Below, one piece after another: positions 51,615-60,165 of a DNA stretch of 64,000 nucleotides. The stretch spans positions 62,001-126,000 of the forward strand of contig NZ_CP062788.1 in NCBI RefSeq assembly GCF_025136295.1, read 5' to 3'. This DNA comes from Aestuariispira ectoiniformans. GTDB taxonomy: Bacteria; Pseudomonadota; Alphaproteobacteria; UBA8366; Aestuariispiraceae. Within the stretch, counting starts at the first letter, position 1, and every line of letters starts with the position of its first letter. A program made the translations under genes and the position numbers. The notes below the pieces were generated by a model. That model had not been told where the DNA came from. It did no database searches and worked only from the letters and a program-made list of their open reading frames with translations.

Positions 51615-51740
51615 CTAATAGGCAATCAACAGGAAGGCGGCTTCCGCTGCCACGGCCACAAGGCCAAGCATTGCACCAACCGCCAGACCAAAGCCAACGT
51701 TGCGCAGGCTATGCTTACATTGGGTCGTGATTGTCATCAT
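51615..51740 (-). CDS. 41-residue single-pass membrane microprotein
   Basis: A leftward short frame with ATG at 51740 and TAG at 51615-51617. A perfect GGAGG lies 5 bases upstream of the ATG (a second ATG follows at once). The product begins 'MMTITTQCKHSLRN' and continues as one hydrophobic helix from about residue 14 to 41, ending 'AEAAFLLIAY' with the stop at the membrane edge. The good ribosome site and the clean hydrophobic segment argue for a real gene. It lies between the cbi operon terminator and the leftward transporter genes (81 bp downstream of the last of them). I know no family for it. Confidence 0.68.
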   Translation of the reverse strand: MMTITTQCKHSLRNVGFGLAVGAMLGLVAVAAEAAFLLIAY

Positions 51741-51820
51741 GTCGTCCTCCATGGCCTGAAGAATGCCACAACGACACCTGATTTTCTGTGATCGGCATCA
51801 CACAACCGATACCGGCATGC

Positions 51821-53038
51821 TTAGGCCGCGGCCTCTTCCGCATCCGCCGGGGCGGCATGCACAACGAAACGATAGAAGAGATAGGTCCCCACACCCATTG
51901 CACAAATCATGGTGACCATGGGGAACTGTGTCTGGTTGAAGGCATGCCCCACGGCGAGGCCGACAAGCGCGGCAAATCCATATTGGCAGAAGCCGATCAG
52001 ACTGGACGCCGCCCCGGCCATGCGCGGAAAGGGACCAATTCCGGCCGCCGCCGCATTGGGCAGGACCAATCCCATACCGACCATATAAGTGACCATAGGC
52101 AGCAGGATCACCGCCACATTCAACACCCCGATATAGGCAAATCCAGCCATTGCAATCCCCGACAGGGCCGAGACAATCGCGCCCCGATGCACAAGGCGAC
52201 GTTCCCCATGCCGATGGACCGTGCGGCCACCAATCTGGGTGCCCACCATATAGCCAATGACAATAGCTGCGAAGCAATAGCCATATTGATCTGCCGACAG
52301 ACCGATCACCTGGATGAAGACGAAGGAAGAACCGGAAATATAGGCAAACAGCCCGCCATAGCTGAAGGCGCTGACCAGCAGAAAACCAAAGAAACTACGG
52401 TGTTTGATCAACTGTGCGAAATTGGCCGCCATCTGGCGGGGGCGTAAGGCCGTATGGTCGGGGTCGGCATTCGATTCCCGAAGAACGAACAGGACGCCCA
52501 ACAGACAGGCCCCGCCGAACCCGCTCAACACCCAGAAGCTGGCAACCCAACCGAAGGCAACGGTCAGATAACCGCCGATCACCGGCCCCAAAGCCGGTGC
52601 CAGCGCCATGGCGGTTCCCATATAGGACAGGATCTTGGCGGATTTCTTGCGTCCGAAGACATCGCGGACGACAGCCCGGCCAACGACAACACCACAGCAC
52701 CCGCCCAACGCCTGACAGAAACGGGCCGCCACCAGTCCCTCGATGCTTGTCGCCAGCGCACAGGCAACGGATGCCACGAAATACACAGTAACGCCAAAGG
52801 CCAGGACCGGCTTGCGGCCAAAACGGTCACTCATCGCGCCATAGAAAAGCTGGCAGACGGCAAAGGCCACCATATAGACACTGAGCGTAAGCTGGACCGT
52901 CGCCACATCGGTCTCAAACGCCTTTTCAATCGACGGAAGGGCCGGAAGATAAAGGTCTGTGGATATGGGACCAAGCGCTGCCAGCATGGTCAGCAGGACC
53001 GCCAACAGTCCCCTGTGTTGGTTTTGCCCGTTACCCAT
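51821..53038 (-). CDS. Bcr/CflA-family MFS transporter
   Basis: A 405-residue major facilitator with about 12 hydrophobic segments, of the Bcr/CflA drug-efflux group. The signature 'GPISTDLYLPALPSIEKAF' lies after helix 1, the A-motif 'GAMSDRFGRKPVLAFGVTVY' between helices 2 and 3, and the antiporter C-motif 'ALAPALGPVIGGYLTVAFGW' in helix 5. The substrate is unknown. Its start overlaps the preceding transporter gene by 8 bases (ATGGGTAA). Two related transporters in tandem could form a pair with different substrates or a heterodimer-like arrangement, but neither is shown by the sequence. Confidence 0.9.
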   Translation of the reverse strand: MGNGQNQHRGLLAVLLTMLAALGPISTDLYLPALPSIEKAFETDVATVQLTLSVYMVAFAVCQLFYGAMSDRFGRKPVLAFGVTVYFVASVACALATSIEGLVAARFCQALGGCCGVVVGRAVVRDVFGRKKSAKILSYMGTAMALAPALGPVIGGYLTVAFGWVASFWVLSGFGGACLLGVLFVLRESNADPDHTALRPRQMAANFAQLIKHRSFFGFLLVSAFSYGGLFAYISGSSFVFIQVIGLSADQYGYCFAAIVIGYMVGTQIGGRTVHRHGERRLVHRGAIVSALSGIAMAGFAYIGVLNVAVILLPMVTYMVGMGLVLPNAAAAGIGPFPRMAGAASSLIGFCQYGFAALVGLAVGHAFNQTQFPMVTMICAMGVGTYLFYRFVVHAAPADAEEAAA

Positions 53039-54260
53039 CCTTATGTCCCCCTTCCAGATGCGGCCCCATCCGCGGCCAGGCCATCAGCGCAAAGGCAATC
53101 AGCGCCGCTGCGGCCAATCCTATATTCATAACCCCCAAAGGCAAGGCAGTGCCGTGATAAAGCGGCTGTATCAGGAAACTTGCCACCCCGCCAACAGCCA
53201 TCTGCAAAAACCCCATAAGCGCAGATGCACTGCCCGCCACGCGCGGGAAAGGCTGCAACGCTGTTGCCGATGACGGCGGCAGGGCAAGCCCGAAGCCCAG
53301 CAGGAAAAACATCATCGGCCCGATCACGCGCACCAAAGTTAATTCATTGGAAAAGGCAAAAAGCAGAACCGCCCCGATCAGGGAGATCGTTGCACCCAAA
53401 ACCACCAGATTGCGCGCCTCCAGCCGACCGACAAGCCTGCCTGACGTAAAACTGCCGAAGGCATAGGAACCAACGGTAAAAATCATCAGGCTGCCGAACA
53501 CATCCGGGCGGATTCCCAGCTCCCTGATGAACAGGAAGGGAGACAGGGTTGTGTAACAGAACAGCCCGGCAAAAAGCAGGCTGCTGACCAGCACATTGCC
53601 CATATAGAAACCATGCCCGAGAAGCGAGACATAGATCTGGACCAGCCGTCTTGGCTTCAGGGCATCCATCACCTGTTCACGCAGGGTTTCCGGCAACTTC
53701 ATCCAGGACAGCCCGATCATCATCACGCCAAAGCCGGCCAGGAAGAAGAAGACCGACCGCCAGCCCAAATAGACCTGCAACTGACCACCGATAATCGGCC
53801 CCAGCGCGGGTGCCAGGGCCACCGCCGTACCAATCAGGGAAAAGACCTTTGCCGCTTCTTTTGGTGGATAATAATCGCGCACCACCGCCCGCGCGACCAC
53901 AGGGCCACAACAGGCCCCCAGCCCCTGCAGGAATCGCCCCAATTGCAGGATTTCAACCGACGGCGCAAAGGCGCAGGCGATGCTCGCCAGCACATAGATC
54001 GTCAATCCCGTCAGCAAGACCGGACGCCTGCCGAACCGGTCGCTGACCGGACCGTAGAGAAGCTGTGCGGAGGCAAATCCCAACAGAAATAGACTGAGCG
54101 TTGCCTGAACCGAGGCCAGTGAGCTGTGCAGCTCATCGGCAATCGACGGCATGGATGGCACATAGATGGAAACCGACAGCGAGCCAAAGGCAACGCAGGC
54201 CGTCAACAGGGCCGTCAGCCCTCGGGTTTCCGTCACCCGCACCGGTGCCGTATTATCCAT
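53031..54260 (-). CDS. Bcr/CflA-family MFS transporter
   Basis: A 409-residue Bcr/CflA-type efflux protein, similar in layout to the next transporter. It has 'SVSIYVPSMPSIADELHSSL', the A-motif 'GPVSDRFGRRPVLLTGLTIY', 'QGLGACCGPVVARAVVRDYY' and the C-motif 'ALAPALGPIIGGQLQVYLGW'. I chose the ATG at 54260, which shares one base with the YgjP-like gene's stop (TGATG); the frame to 54302 would overlap that gene further. It ends with an 8-base overlap into the second transporter. Substrate unknown. Confidence 0.9.
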   Translation of the reverse strand: MDNTAPVRVTETRGLTALLTACVAFGSLSVSIYVPSMPSIADELHSSLASVQATLSLFLLGFASAQLLYGPVSDRFGRRPVLLTGLTIYVLASIACAFAPSVEILQLGRFLQGLGACCGPVVARAVVRDYYPPKEAAKVFSLIGTAVALAPALGPIIGGQLQVYLGWRSVFFFLAGFGVMMIGLSWMKLPETLREQVMDALKPRRLVQIYVSLLGHGFYMGNVLVSSLLFAGLFCYTTLSPFLFIRELGIRPDVFGSLMIFTVGSYAFGSFTSGRLVGRLEARNLVVLGATISLIGAVLLFAFSNELTLVRVIGPMMFFLLGFGLALPPSSATALQPFPRVAGSASALMGFLQMAVGGVASFLIQPLYHGTALPLGVMNIGLAAAALIAFALMAWPRMGPHLEGGHKDG

Positions 54261-55000
54261 CAACCAATCCTCTGCAGGCGCATGCCATGACTGCGCAGCC
54301 ATTCACGGCTTTTTTTCATTTGGGGGTCTATTTCACCGACTAGCTTCCAGAAACGCGGGCTGTGGTTTCGCTCGATGAGATGTGCCACTTCATGGGCCAC
54401 TACATAATGCAATACTGCTTCAGGGGCGAGAATGAGCCGCCAGTTAAAGGACATGTCCCCGTTGGCCGAACAGCTTCCCCAGCGGGTTTTCTGGTCCCGG
54501 ATCGTAATACGCCCTGCCTTGCATCCGATGCCCGCGGCCATGTCCGGCGCCCTGGCGAGAACTTCCTCGCGGGCAAGCTTTTTACAATGATCGCGCAATC
54601 GCCGTTCCAGATGCTCTTGCGGACCCGCCACCCAGATTTCGCGCTCATTCCTGATCTCAACGCCATAGCGGCGGGCCGTATCGTGGCAGATCAGAACATC
54701 CCGTCCGCGATAGGGAATAATATGCCCCGGTTCAAACGGCACCGCCTGAGGCAACCCCTCCAACTGCCGAAGGACCCAGTCTTCCTGCCTTGCAAGAAAG
54801 GCCATGCCCTCACGCTGCGGTACGCGCGGCGGCAGGACCATCACGACCTTGCCGGTTTTCCCGTCGAGTTTCAGCGATAGGCGCTTGGCGCGGCTGTTGC
54901 GCCTGATCTCGACAATAATATCCTGGCCGCCCAACTGAATGACCGTGTCATTCGGCGGAGTCTTGTCAGAATTTTTGCCTAAAAAGTGCAGCAGAGCCAT
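54260..55000 (-). CDS. YgjP-like (SprT/M48-type, DUF45) metallopeptidase
   Basis: A 246-residue protein of the DUF45/YgjP family. The zinc site is 'HYVVAHEVAHLIERNHSPRF' (HEVAH at about residue 201), with the third ligand region 'FWKLVGEIDPQMKKSREWLR'. The preceding 'KTRWGSCSANGDMSFNWRLI' is a strong YgjP signature. The N-terminal half has 'RAKRLSLKLDGKTGKVVMVL'. Its targets are unknown; family members are presumed proteases. It begins 39 bp after the YcgN-family gene and overlaps the first MFS gene by one base, so it is in the leftward cobA-to-MFS transcript. Confidence 0.9.
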   Translation of the reverse strand: MALLHFLGKNSDKTPPNDTVIQLGGQDIIVEIRRNSRAKRLSLKLDGKTGKVVMVLPPRVPQREGMAFLARQEDWVLRQLEGLPQAVPFEPGHIIPYRGRDVLICHDTARRYGVEIRNEREIWVAGPQEHLERRLRDHCKKLAREEVLARAPDMAAGIGCKAGRITIRDQKTRWGSCSANGDMSFNWRLILAPEAVLHYVVAHEVAHLIERNHSPRFWKLVGEIDPQMKKSREWLRSHGMRLQRIG

Positions 55001-55039
55001 TAACTCTGCTTATGGGAAATAGTTGACCCCGACAAGCAA

Positions 55040-55513
55040 TTATCGGGCAAAAGGATTGTTCCCGGCATTCAACCAGCCGGTGACATAATCCTCCAGGTCT
55101 TCGATATCCGCCTCGGAAACGGCCTGACCGCGAACCGACATACCAGCGTCATGAACGCTGTTCGGGTCGCCGGTAACCAGCGGATGCCAATCAGGCAGGT
55201 CCTCTCCTTCCGCCAGCAGGCGATAGGCACAGCTTTCAGGAAGCCAATGCAGCTCCCCCGCCTTATCCGGCGTCAACTGCTCGCAGTCGGGCACGAATTT
55301 CCAACGGTTGGAATAGGATGAGCAGCGGCAGCTTTCGGTATCCAGCAGCTTGCAGGCCACATTGGTCACCGCAATAGCGCCGGTGTCGGCATCTTCCAGT
55401 TTATGCAGGCAGCATTGCCCGCAGCCGTCACAAAGGGATTCCCATTCCGGCTTGGACATCTGGGAGAGGGTTTTGCGTTTCCAGAAGGGCAACGCGTCCT
55501 GTTTTGTTTCCAT
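55040..55513 (-). CDS. YcgN (UPF0260) cysteine-cluster protein
   Basis: A 157-residue protein of the YcgN/UPF0260 family. It has the cysteine-rich '[20 protein letters not shown]' at about residues 27-46, plus '[20 protein letters not shown]' and '[20 protein letters not shown]'. The cysteines suggest a zinc or Fe-S site (CxxCxxCC type). The C-terminus has '[20 protein letters not shown]'. The function of the family is unknown. It starts 1 base after the cbiA stop, so it is co-transcribed with the B12 genes cobA and cbiA. Confidence 0.9.
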   Translation of the reverse strand: METKQDALPFWKRKTLSQMSKPEWESLCDGCGQCCLHKLEDADTGAIAVTNVACKLLDTESCRCSSYSNRWKFVPDCEQLTPDKAGELHWLPESCAYRLLAEGEDLPDWHPLVTGDPNSVHDAGMSVRGQAVSEADIEDLEDYVTGWLNAGNNPFAR

Positions 55514-55514
55514 A

Positions 55515-56843
55515 CTAGGCCCGATCGATCAGATGCAGGAAGGAGCCCGCAACGCTCCCCACCGCCAATCCGATATTTTCCTGTCTGCCACCGACGGCGT
55601 CCGTTACCTGAAACAGGCGCGGGGCATCGCCCTCTTCCGCCACGGTGGCATAATGAAATTCATGGCCGCGCAATTGCAGCCCACTGGCGCCAAGCACCGT
55701 ATCGCAGAGCGATATAGCGCGGCGATAGCCCAAGTGAAGCCTGCGCTTCTTAAAACTGGTTTCCAGCGGCAGCAGCCCCGCCATCTTATGACGCACGCCA
55801 TCCGCATCCTCCAGCCCTTGGCCGAGGGTCATATACCCCCCGCATTCGCCAAAAACAAATGCTCCCTTCTCCGCCGCCGCCCGCAGACCACCCATAAAGA
55901 CAGTGTTCGCCGCCAGTTTCCCGGCGTGCAGCTCCGGATAACCGCCCGGCAGGTATACGGAATCCGCCGCCGCTGCCGGGGCTTCATCGGCCAACGGGGA
56001 AAAGAAGGAAATTTCCGCCCCGGCCCGTCGCCAACCGTTCAAGACACCGTTATAGCTGAAGGCATAGGCATCATCCCGCGCCATTGCGATATGCTGCCCC
56101 AAAGGCGGGATGGAGAAATCATCCGACGTGGCTGCAACCGAAGAGGCGCTTGCAAGACCGGTCAGGCCGGACAGGTCAACGCATTCGCTCACCCAGTCGG
56201 CGGCCTTGTTCAGGAAAGCGTTAAGGTCCGCATTTTCACCTGCCTGCACCAGCCCCAGATGCCGTTCAGGCATAACCAGACCCGCCACACGCGGGAGACA
56301 GCCCAGGACCGGCACTTCCGGTACATGGGCCTGCATGGCCATATTGAGCATTTCAGTATGGGCCGGACTACCCACCCGGTTAAACAAAACGCCTGCAATC
56401 CGGATATCCGCACGCAAGGACGCCAATCCCTTCACCACCGCCGCCGCCGTTGCCGACTGTCCCTTGACGTCGACCACCAGCACAACAGGCCAGCCGGTGA
56501 GCGCCGCCAGGTCCGCCGTAGAACCGCTGCCGTCCCGCGCGCCGTCGAACAGCCCCATCACCCCTTCCGCCAGGATCATATCGGCATCCTGTGACAGTGC
56601 CTCGACATGGCTGCCGATGGTTTGCGGGCGCATGGCCCAGGGGTCCAGGTTCAGGCAGGACCGCGCGGATGCGGCGGAATGGAAGGCAGGATCGATATAG
56701 TCCGGGCCGACCTTGGCGGATGCGATTTTCGTTCCCGCCCGATGCAAGGCCCGCAACATCGCCAATGTCACCAGCGTCTTGCCGCTGTTCGATGACGGGG
56801 CCGCAATAATCAGGCCCGGCGCGGTTTTGGCGGCCCCGGACAT
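55515..56843 (-). CDS. cbiA: Cobyrinate a,c-diamide synthase
   Basis: Amidates the a and c side chains of cobyrinic acid with glutamine and ATP. The 442-residue enzyme has an N-terminal synthetase domain with '[20 protein letters not shown]' (P-loop) and '[20 protein letters not shown]', then '[20 protein letters not shown]'. The C-terminal glutaminase domain carries the nucleophile Cys in '[20 protein letters not shown]', following '[20 protein letters not shown]'. CbiA and CobB are the same family; the cobalt (CbiA) form suits this pathway. The ATG at 56843 shares one base with cobA's stop (TGATG); a GTG three bases earlier is also possible. Confidence 0.95.
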   Translation of the reverse strand: MSGAAKTAPGLIIAAPSSNSGKTLVTLAMLRALHRAGTKIASAKVGPDYIDPAFHSAASARSCLNLDPWAMRPQTIGSHVEALSQDADMILAEGVMGLFDGARDGSGSTADLAALTGWPVVLVVDVKGQSATAAAVVKGLASLRADIRIAGVLFNRVGSPAHTEMLNMAMQAHVPEVPVLGCLPRVAGLVMPERHLGLVQAGENADLNAFLNKAADWVSECVDLSGLTGLASASSVAATSDDFSIPPLGQHIAMARDDAYAFSYNGVLNGWRRAGAEISFFSPLADEAPAAAADSVYLPGGYPELHAGKLAANTVFMGGLRAAAEKGAFVFGECGGYMTLGQGLEDADGVRHKMAGLLPLETSFKKRRLHLGYRRAISLCDTVLGASGLQLRGHEFHYATVAEEGDAPRLFQVTDAVGGRQENIGLAVGSVAGSFLHLIDRA

Positions 56844-57649
56844 CACTCGGCAGACGTCGGCAGGGCCGACAACCAGTCCAACTGCTTACGAAGCTCCACC
56901 ACGGGACCGATGGCGACAATGGCAGGCGGGGCAACCTGTTTCGCGGCCTCTTCCATGGTCTCCAGGGTACAGGTGACGACTTTCTGGTCCGGGGTCGTCG
57001 CGCTTGCGATCAAAGCCACCGGCTCATCCGCCGGTCTCCCACCGTCGCGCAGGCGCCGGCTGATCTCACCGATATGCTTGATCGCCATGTAGAAAATCAG
57101 GACCGGCGCACCTTTGGCCAAAGCCTGCCAGTCCAGATTGTCCGGCACATCGCCGGTGACCGAGTGACCGGTCACGAAAGTGACGGCGGAATTGGCCTCG
57201 CGATGGGTGGCCGGGATTCCGGCATAGGCCATGCCGCCGATACCGGCAGTCACCCCCGGCACCACGCGGAAGGGAATTCCCGCATCCACCAGGGCAAGCG
57301 CCTCTTCACCACCACGGCCAAAGACGAAAGGATCGCCACCCTTCAACCGCAGAACCCGACGCCCTTCCTTCGCCAGATCAATCAGGCGTTCGGAAATGGA
57401 ACGCTGCGTCGGTGACGGCTTGCCACCGCGTTTTCCGGCATAAATCCGTTCCGCCTCCGGGCGCGCCATATCCAGAATCTGGGTATCGACCAGGGCGTCA
57501 TAAACAATCACATCTGCCTGCGCCAAAGCGTTGACGCCATGCAGGGTCATCAGGCCGGGATCACCAGGGCCCGCACCAACAAGCCAGACCCAGCCCGGCA
57601 AAAATTCGGGCAGATTCCTAGGTGGAGTAATATTCGCTTGCCATGTCAT
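56843..57649 (-). CDS. cobA: Uroporphyrinogen-III C-methyltransferase
   Basis: Adds methyls at C2 and C7 of uroporphyrinogen III to make precorrin-2, the branch point to B12 and siroheme. The 268-residue SUMT has 'VWLVGAGPGDPGLMTLHGVN' at its start, 'DALVDTQILDMARPEAERIY', 'VLRLKGGDPFVFGRGGEEAL' (SAM site), 'FRVVPGVTAGIGGMAYAGIP' and 'VAIGPVVELRKQLDWLSAL'. No fused CysG dehydrogenase domain is present, so the enzyme that oxidises precorrin-2 to sirohydrochlorin must be elsewhere. I set the start at the ATG at 57649, about 7 bases after AGGA; another ATG at 57658 is closer to the ribosome site. Confidence 0.95.
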   Translation of the reverse strand: MTWQANITPPRNLPEFLPGWVWLVGAGPGDPGLMTLHGVNALAQADVIVYDALVDTQILDMARPEAERIYAGKRGGKPSPTQRSISERLIDLAKEGRRVLRLKGGDPFVFGRGGEEALALVDAGIPFRVVPGVTAGIGGMAYAGIPATHREANSAVTFVTGHSVTGDVPDNLDWQALAKGAPVLIFYMAIKHIGEISRRLRDGGRPADEPVALIASATTPDQKVVTCTLETMEEAAKQVAPPAIVAIGPVVELRKQLDWLSALPTSAE

Positions 57650-57765
57650 AATCGTCATCCTAATCGGGTGCTCACCTATTGCCCAGCGGGAACGCGACTT
57701 GCAACCCTTTGTCTGCGGCAATCTTTCATTAGATTCAATCTCTCAGCATCGTTAAACTGCGCGCC

Positions 57766-58845
57766 ATGGCACGGAAACCGGACGGAGACTTACGGAAAGG
57801 ATGGACGACAGGCGCCTGCGCATGTGCAGCCGCCACCGCCGCCTATTGCGCGCTTTTGGGGCGCAGCTTCCCGAATCCGGTTCGCATCCAACTGCCCAAG
57901 GGGCTTACCCCCTTGTTCGATCTGGCCGAACAGGAGCTAAAAGAGAACGAGGCCAGCGCCGCTGTGATCAAGGATGCCGGTGACGACCCGGATGTCACCC
58001 ATCAGGCCTGCATTCGCACGACGGTGCGACTGTTGCCGGAAGGCAGCGGGGTCGTCTTCAAGGCCGGTCCCGGTGTGGGCATGGTGACAAAACCGGGCCT
58101 GCCCATCCCGCCGGGAGAACCCGCCATCAATCCGAAACCCCGGGAAATGATACGCGACAATCTGACCGCCATCGCTGAAGCCCATGAAGTCCCGCTCGAC
58201 GTGGAAGTTACGGTCAGCATCGACAATGGCGAGGCAATCGCCCAGAAGACCTGGAATCCGCGTCTGGGCATTGTCGGTGGCCTGTCCGTGCTGGGCACGA
58301 CGGGGGTCGTCATTCCCTTTTCCTGCAGTGCCTGGATTCATTCCATCCATCGCGGGATCGACGTTGCCCGCGCAACCGGTCTCACCCATGTGGCAGGCGC
58401 AACAGGCAAAACCTCAGAGGACACCGTCCAGAAATTGTTCGACCTGCCGCCTGAGGCCATGCTGGACATGGGGGATTTTGCCGGGGGCCTGTTGAAATAC
58501 TTGCGGCGTAATCCGCTGCCACGCCTGACATTGGCCGGTGGTTTCGCCAAATTCGTGAAGCTGGCACAAGGGAACCTGGACCTCCACAGCTCCCGCTCCC
58601 AGGTAGATTTTGCGGCTCTGGCGCAATTGGTGGAAAGGTTGGGTGGCACCGCTGAACAGGTCACCCGGACCCGCACAGCAAACACGGCTAAACAAGTTCT
58701 CGAGCTGTGCAGCGACCTGCCTTTGCCGCAGGTTATCGCACGGCAAGCACGCGAAACCGCCCTGGCTACATTGTCCGGAGAAACGGCAGTGGACGTGCTG
58801 ATCATCGATCGACAGGGAGCGGTCATCGCCCATGAGGGGGTCTGA
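57766..58845 (+). CDS. cbiD: Cobalt-precorrin-5B C1-methyltransferase
   Basis: Methylates C1 of cobalt-precorrin-5B in the oxygen-independent pathway. The 359-residue protein shows 'LRKGWTTGACACAAATAAYC', the CbiD start, 'GPGVGMVTKPGLPIPPGEPA', 'NPRLGIVGGLSVLGTTGVVI', 'THVAGATGKTSEDTVQKLFD' and 'LAGGFAKFVKLAQGNLDLHS'. This enzyme is specific to the anaerobic-type route and supports that reading of the locus. It is divergent from cobA (116 bp between starts) and overlaps cbiJ by about 14 bases. Confidence 0.95.
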   Translation: MARKPDGDLRKGWTTGACACAAATAAYCALLGRSFPNPVRIQLPKGLTPLFDLAEQELKENEASAAVIKDAGDDPDVTHQACIRTTVRLLPEGSGVVFKAGPGVGMVTKPGLPIPPGEPAINPKPREMIRDNLTAIAEAHEVPLDVEVTVSIDNGEAIAQKTWNPRLGIVGGLSVLGTTGVVIPFSCSAWIHSIHRGIDVARATGLTHVAGATGKTSEDTVQKLFDLPPEAMLDMGDFAGGLLKYLRRNPLPRLTLAGGFAKFVKLAQGNLDLHSSRSQVDFAALAQLVERLGGTAEQVTRTRTANTAKQVLELCSDLPLPQVIARQARETALATLSGETAVDVLIIDRQGAVIAHEGV

Positions 58846-59599
58846 CAAAGCCACGGTTCTGCTTCTGGCAGGCACCGGCGAAGCCCGCCGACTGGCCTCG
58901 GCCATCTGTGACACCCTACCGGAAGTAGACCTGATTTCGTCACTCGCCGGTGTGACCAGCAAACCCGCCCCGATTGCCGGAACAAAGCGTGAGGGCGGCT
59001 TCGGCGGCGTCGATGGCCTCTGCCGTTTTCTGGAACAGGAATCCGTGGTGGCCGTGCTGGACGCAACGCACCCCTTTGCCGAAGGGATGACGCGAAATGC
59101 CGTTGAGGCCTGCGGAAAAACAGGAACGCCCTTGTTACGCCTGGAGCGTGCGCCCTGGACGGAAACACCCGACGATATCTGGCATCATGTTCCTTCGCTG
59201 GCGGATGCCGCGTCTCATCTGTCGGGATTTGGCGGACGCGCCTTACTGACCGTTGGCTCAAAGGATCTGCTGGCATTTCGCGATGTGCAAGGCCCGACAA
59301 TTATCGCGCGGATGACCGAACCACCTGAAAAAGGCATCATGCCGCAGAATTTTAAAATTCTACTGGAGCGCGGCCCATTTGACCTTCCCCACGAACGGGC
59401 GTTAATGTCGCGGTTGAAAATCGATCTGCTTGTGACCAAAAATAGTGGTGGGGACGCTGTGGCTGCGAAACTGGATGCTGCACGGGAGTTGCGCATTCCT
59501 GTTTTGATTGTCGACCGGTCGGCTGTACCTGCGACAGAAACGACAACGTCGCTTGAGGATACGGTCGAGTGGGTTAAAGAGATTGTGAGGGGCTCTTAA
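58832..59599 (+). CDS. cbiJ: Cobalt-precorrin-6A reductase
   Basis: Reduces the C18-C19 double bond of (cobalt-)precorrin-6A using NAD(P)H. The 255-residue protein begins 'TVLLLAGTGEARRLASAICD', continues 'VVAVLDATHPFAEGMTRNAV', 'VGSKDLLAFRDVQGPTIIAR' and 'LLVTKNSGGDAVAAKLDAAR', and ends with 'RIPVLIVDRSAVP'. This is the CbiJ/CobK family; the cobalt form is preferred given cbiD and cbiX. The start codon lies inside the end of cbiD, giving coupled translation. A secreted ankyrin gene starts 2 bases after its stop. Confidence 0.94.
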   Translation: MRGSDKATVLLLAGTGEARRLASAICDTLPEVDLISSLAGVTSKPAPIAGTKREGGFGGVDGLCRFLEQESVVAVLDATHPFAEGMTRNAVEACGKTGTPLLRLERAPWTETPDDIWHHVPSLADAASHLSGFGGRALLTVGSKDLLAFRDVQGPTIIARMTEPPEKGIMPQNFKILLERGPFDLPHERALMSRLKIDLLVTKNSGGDAVAAKLDAARELRIPVLIVDRSAVPATETTTSLEDTVEWVKEIVRGS

Positions 59600-59601
59600 A
59601 A

Positions 59602-60159
59602 ATGCGTGTTTTCTCTATTGTCCTGGCGTTGTTCCTGGCGTTGACGCCCTTTGCCGCGCAGGCGACAAAGGGTCTGTTTCAGGAAGACGCCATTTTGAAG
59701 GCCACAACGGAAGGCGACTTTAACGCAGCGCGCACGGCCCTGTTCAAGGGCGCCAACCCGGACACGCCCGACCAGCAGGGCAGGACGCCGATGATGCGCG
59801 CCGCCAACGCGCATAATTTCGACATCATGGAATTGCTGTTGAAATACAATGCCGAGATTGATGTGACCGACAAGCTTGGCAATACCGTGCTCTATTATGC
59901 AGCCGACCGCGGGGACTATGAAACTGTTCAGTTCCTGCTGGACCACGGCGCCAGCCCGAATGTGCAGAACAACCAGGGCGTCACCCCCTTTATGATGGCA
60001 GCAGAATCCGGTGACCGGGATGTTGTCCAGCTCATGCTGGACCATGACGCAACATTCGGCCTGCGTGACTATACCGGGCGCGGCGTGATGGATTTTGCCC
60101 GCAACGCGCGTGGTGGCGGCATGGAAGATTTCCTCAGGCGTAACGGCGCCCCCGAATAG
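59602..60159 (+). CDS. Exported ankyrin-repeat protein
   Basis: A 185-residue protein with a signal peptide ('VLALFLALTPFAAQA', cleavage near residue 20) and about five ankyrin repeats: 'ILKATTEGDFNAARTALFKG', 'QGRTPMMRAANAHNFDIMEL', 'LGNTVLYYAADRGDYETVQF', 'QGVTPFMMAAESGDRDVVQL' and 'TGRGVMDFARNARGGGMEDF'. Ankyrin repeats bind proteins, so a periplasmic scaffold or inhibitor role is likely; no enzyme domain is present. The gene is 2 bases downstream of cbiJ and so may be in the same transcript, although nothing else links it to B12. It ends 6 bases before the convergent PBP gene. Confidence 0.88.
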   Translation: MRVFSIVLALFLALTPFAAQATKGLFQEDAILKATTEGDFNAARTALFKGANPDTPDQQGRTPMMRAANAHNFDIMELLLKYNAEIDVTDKLGNTVLYYAADRGDYETVQFLLDHGASPNVQNNQGVTPFMMAAESGDRDVVQLMLDHDATFGLRDYTGRGVMDFARNARGGGMEDFLRRNGAPE

Positions 60160-60165
60160 GATTAC

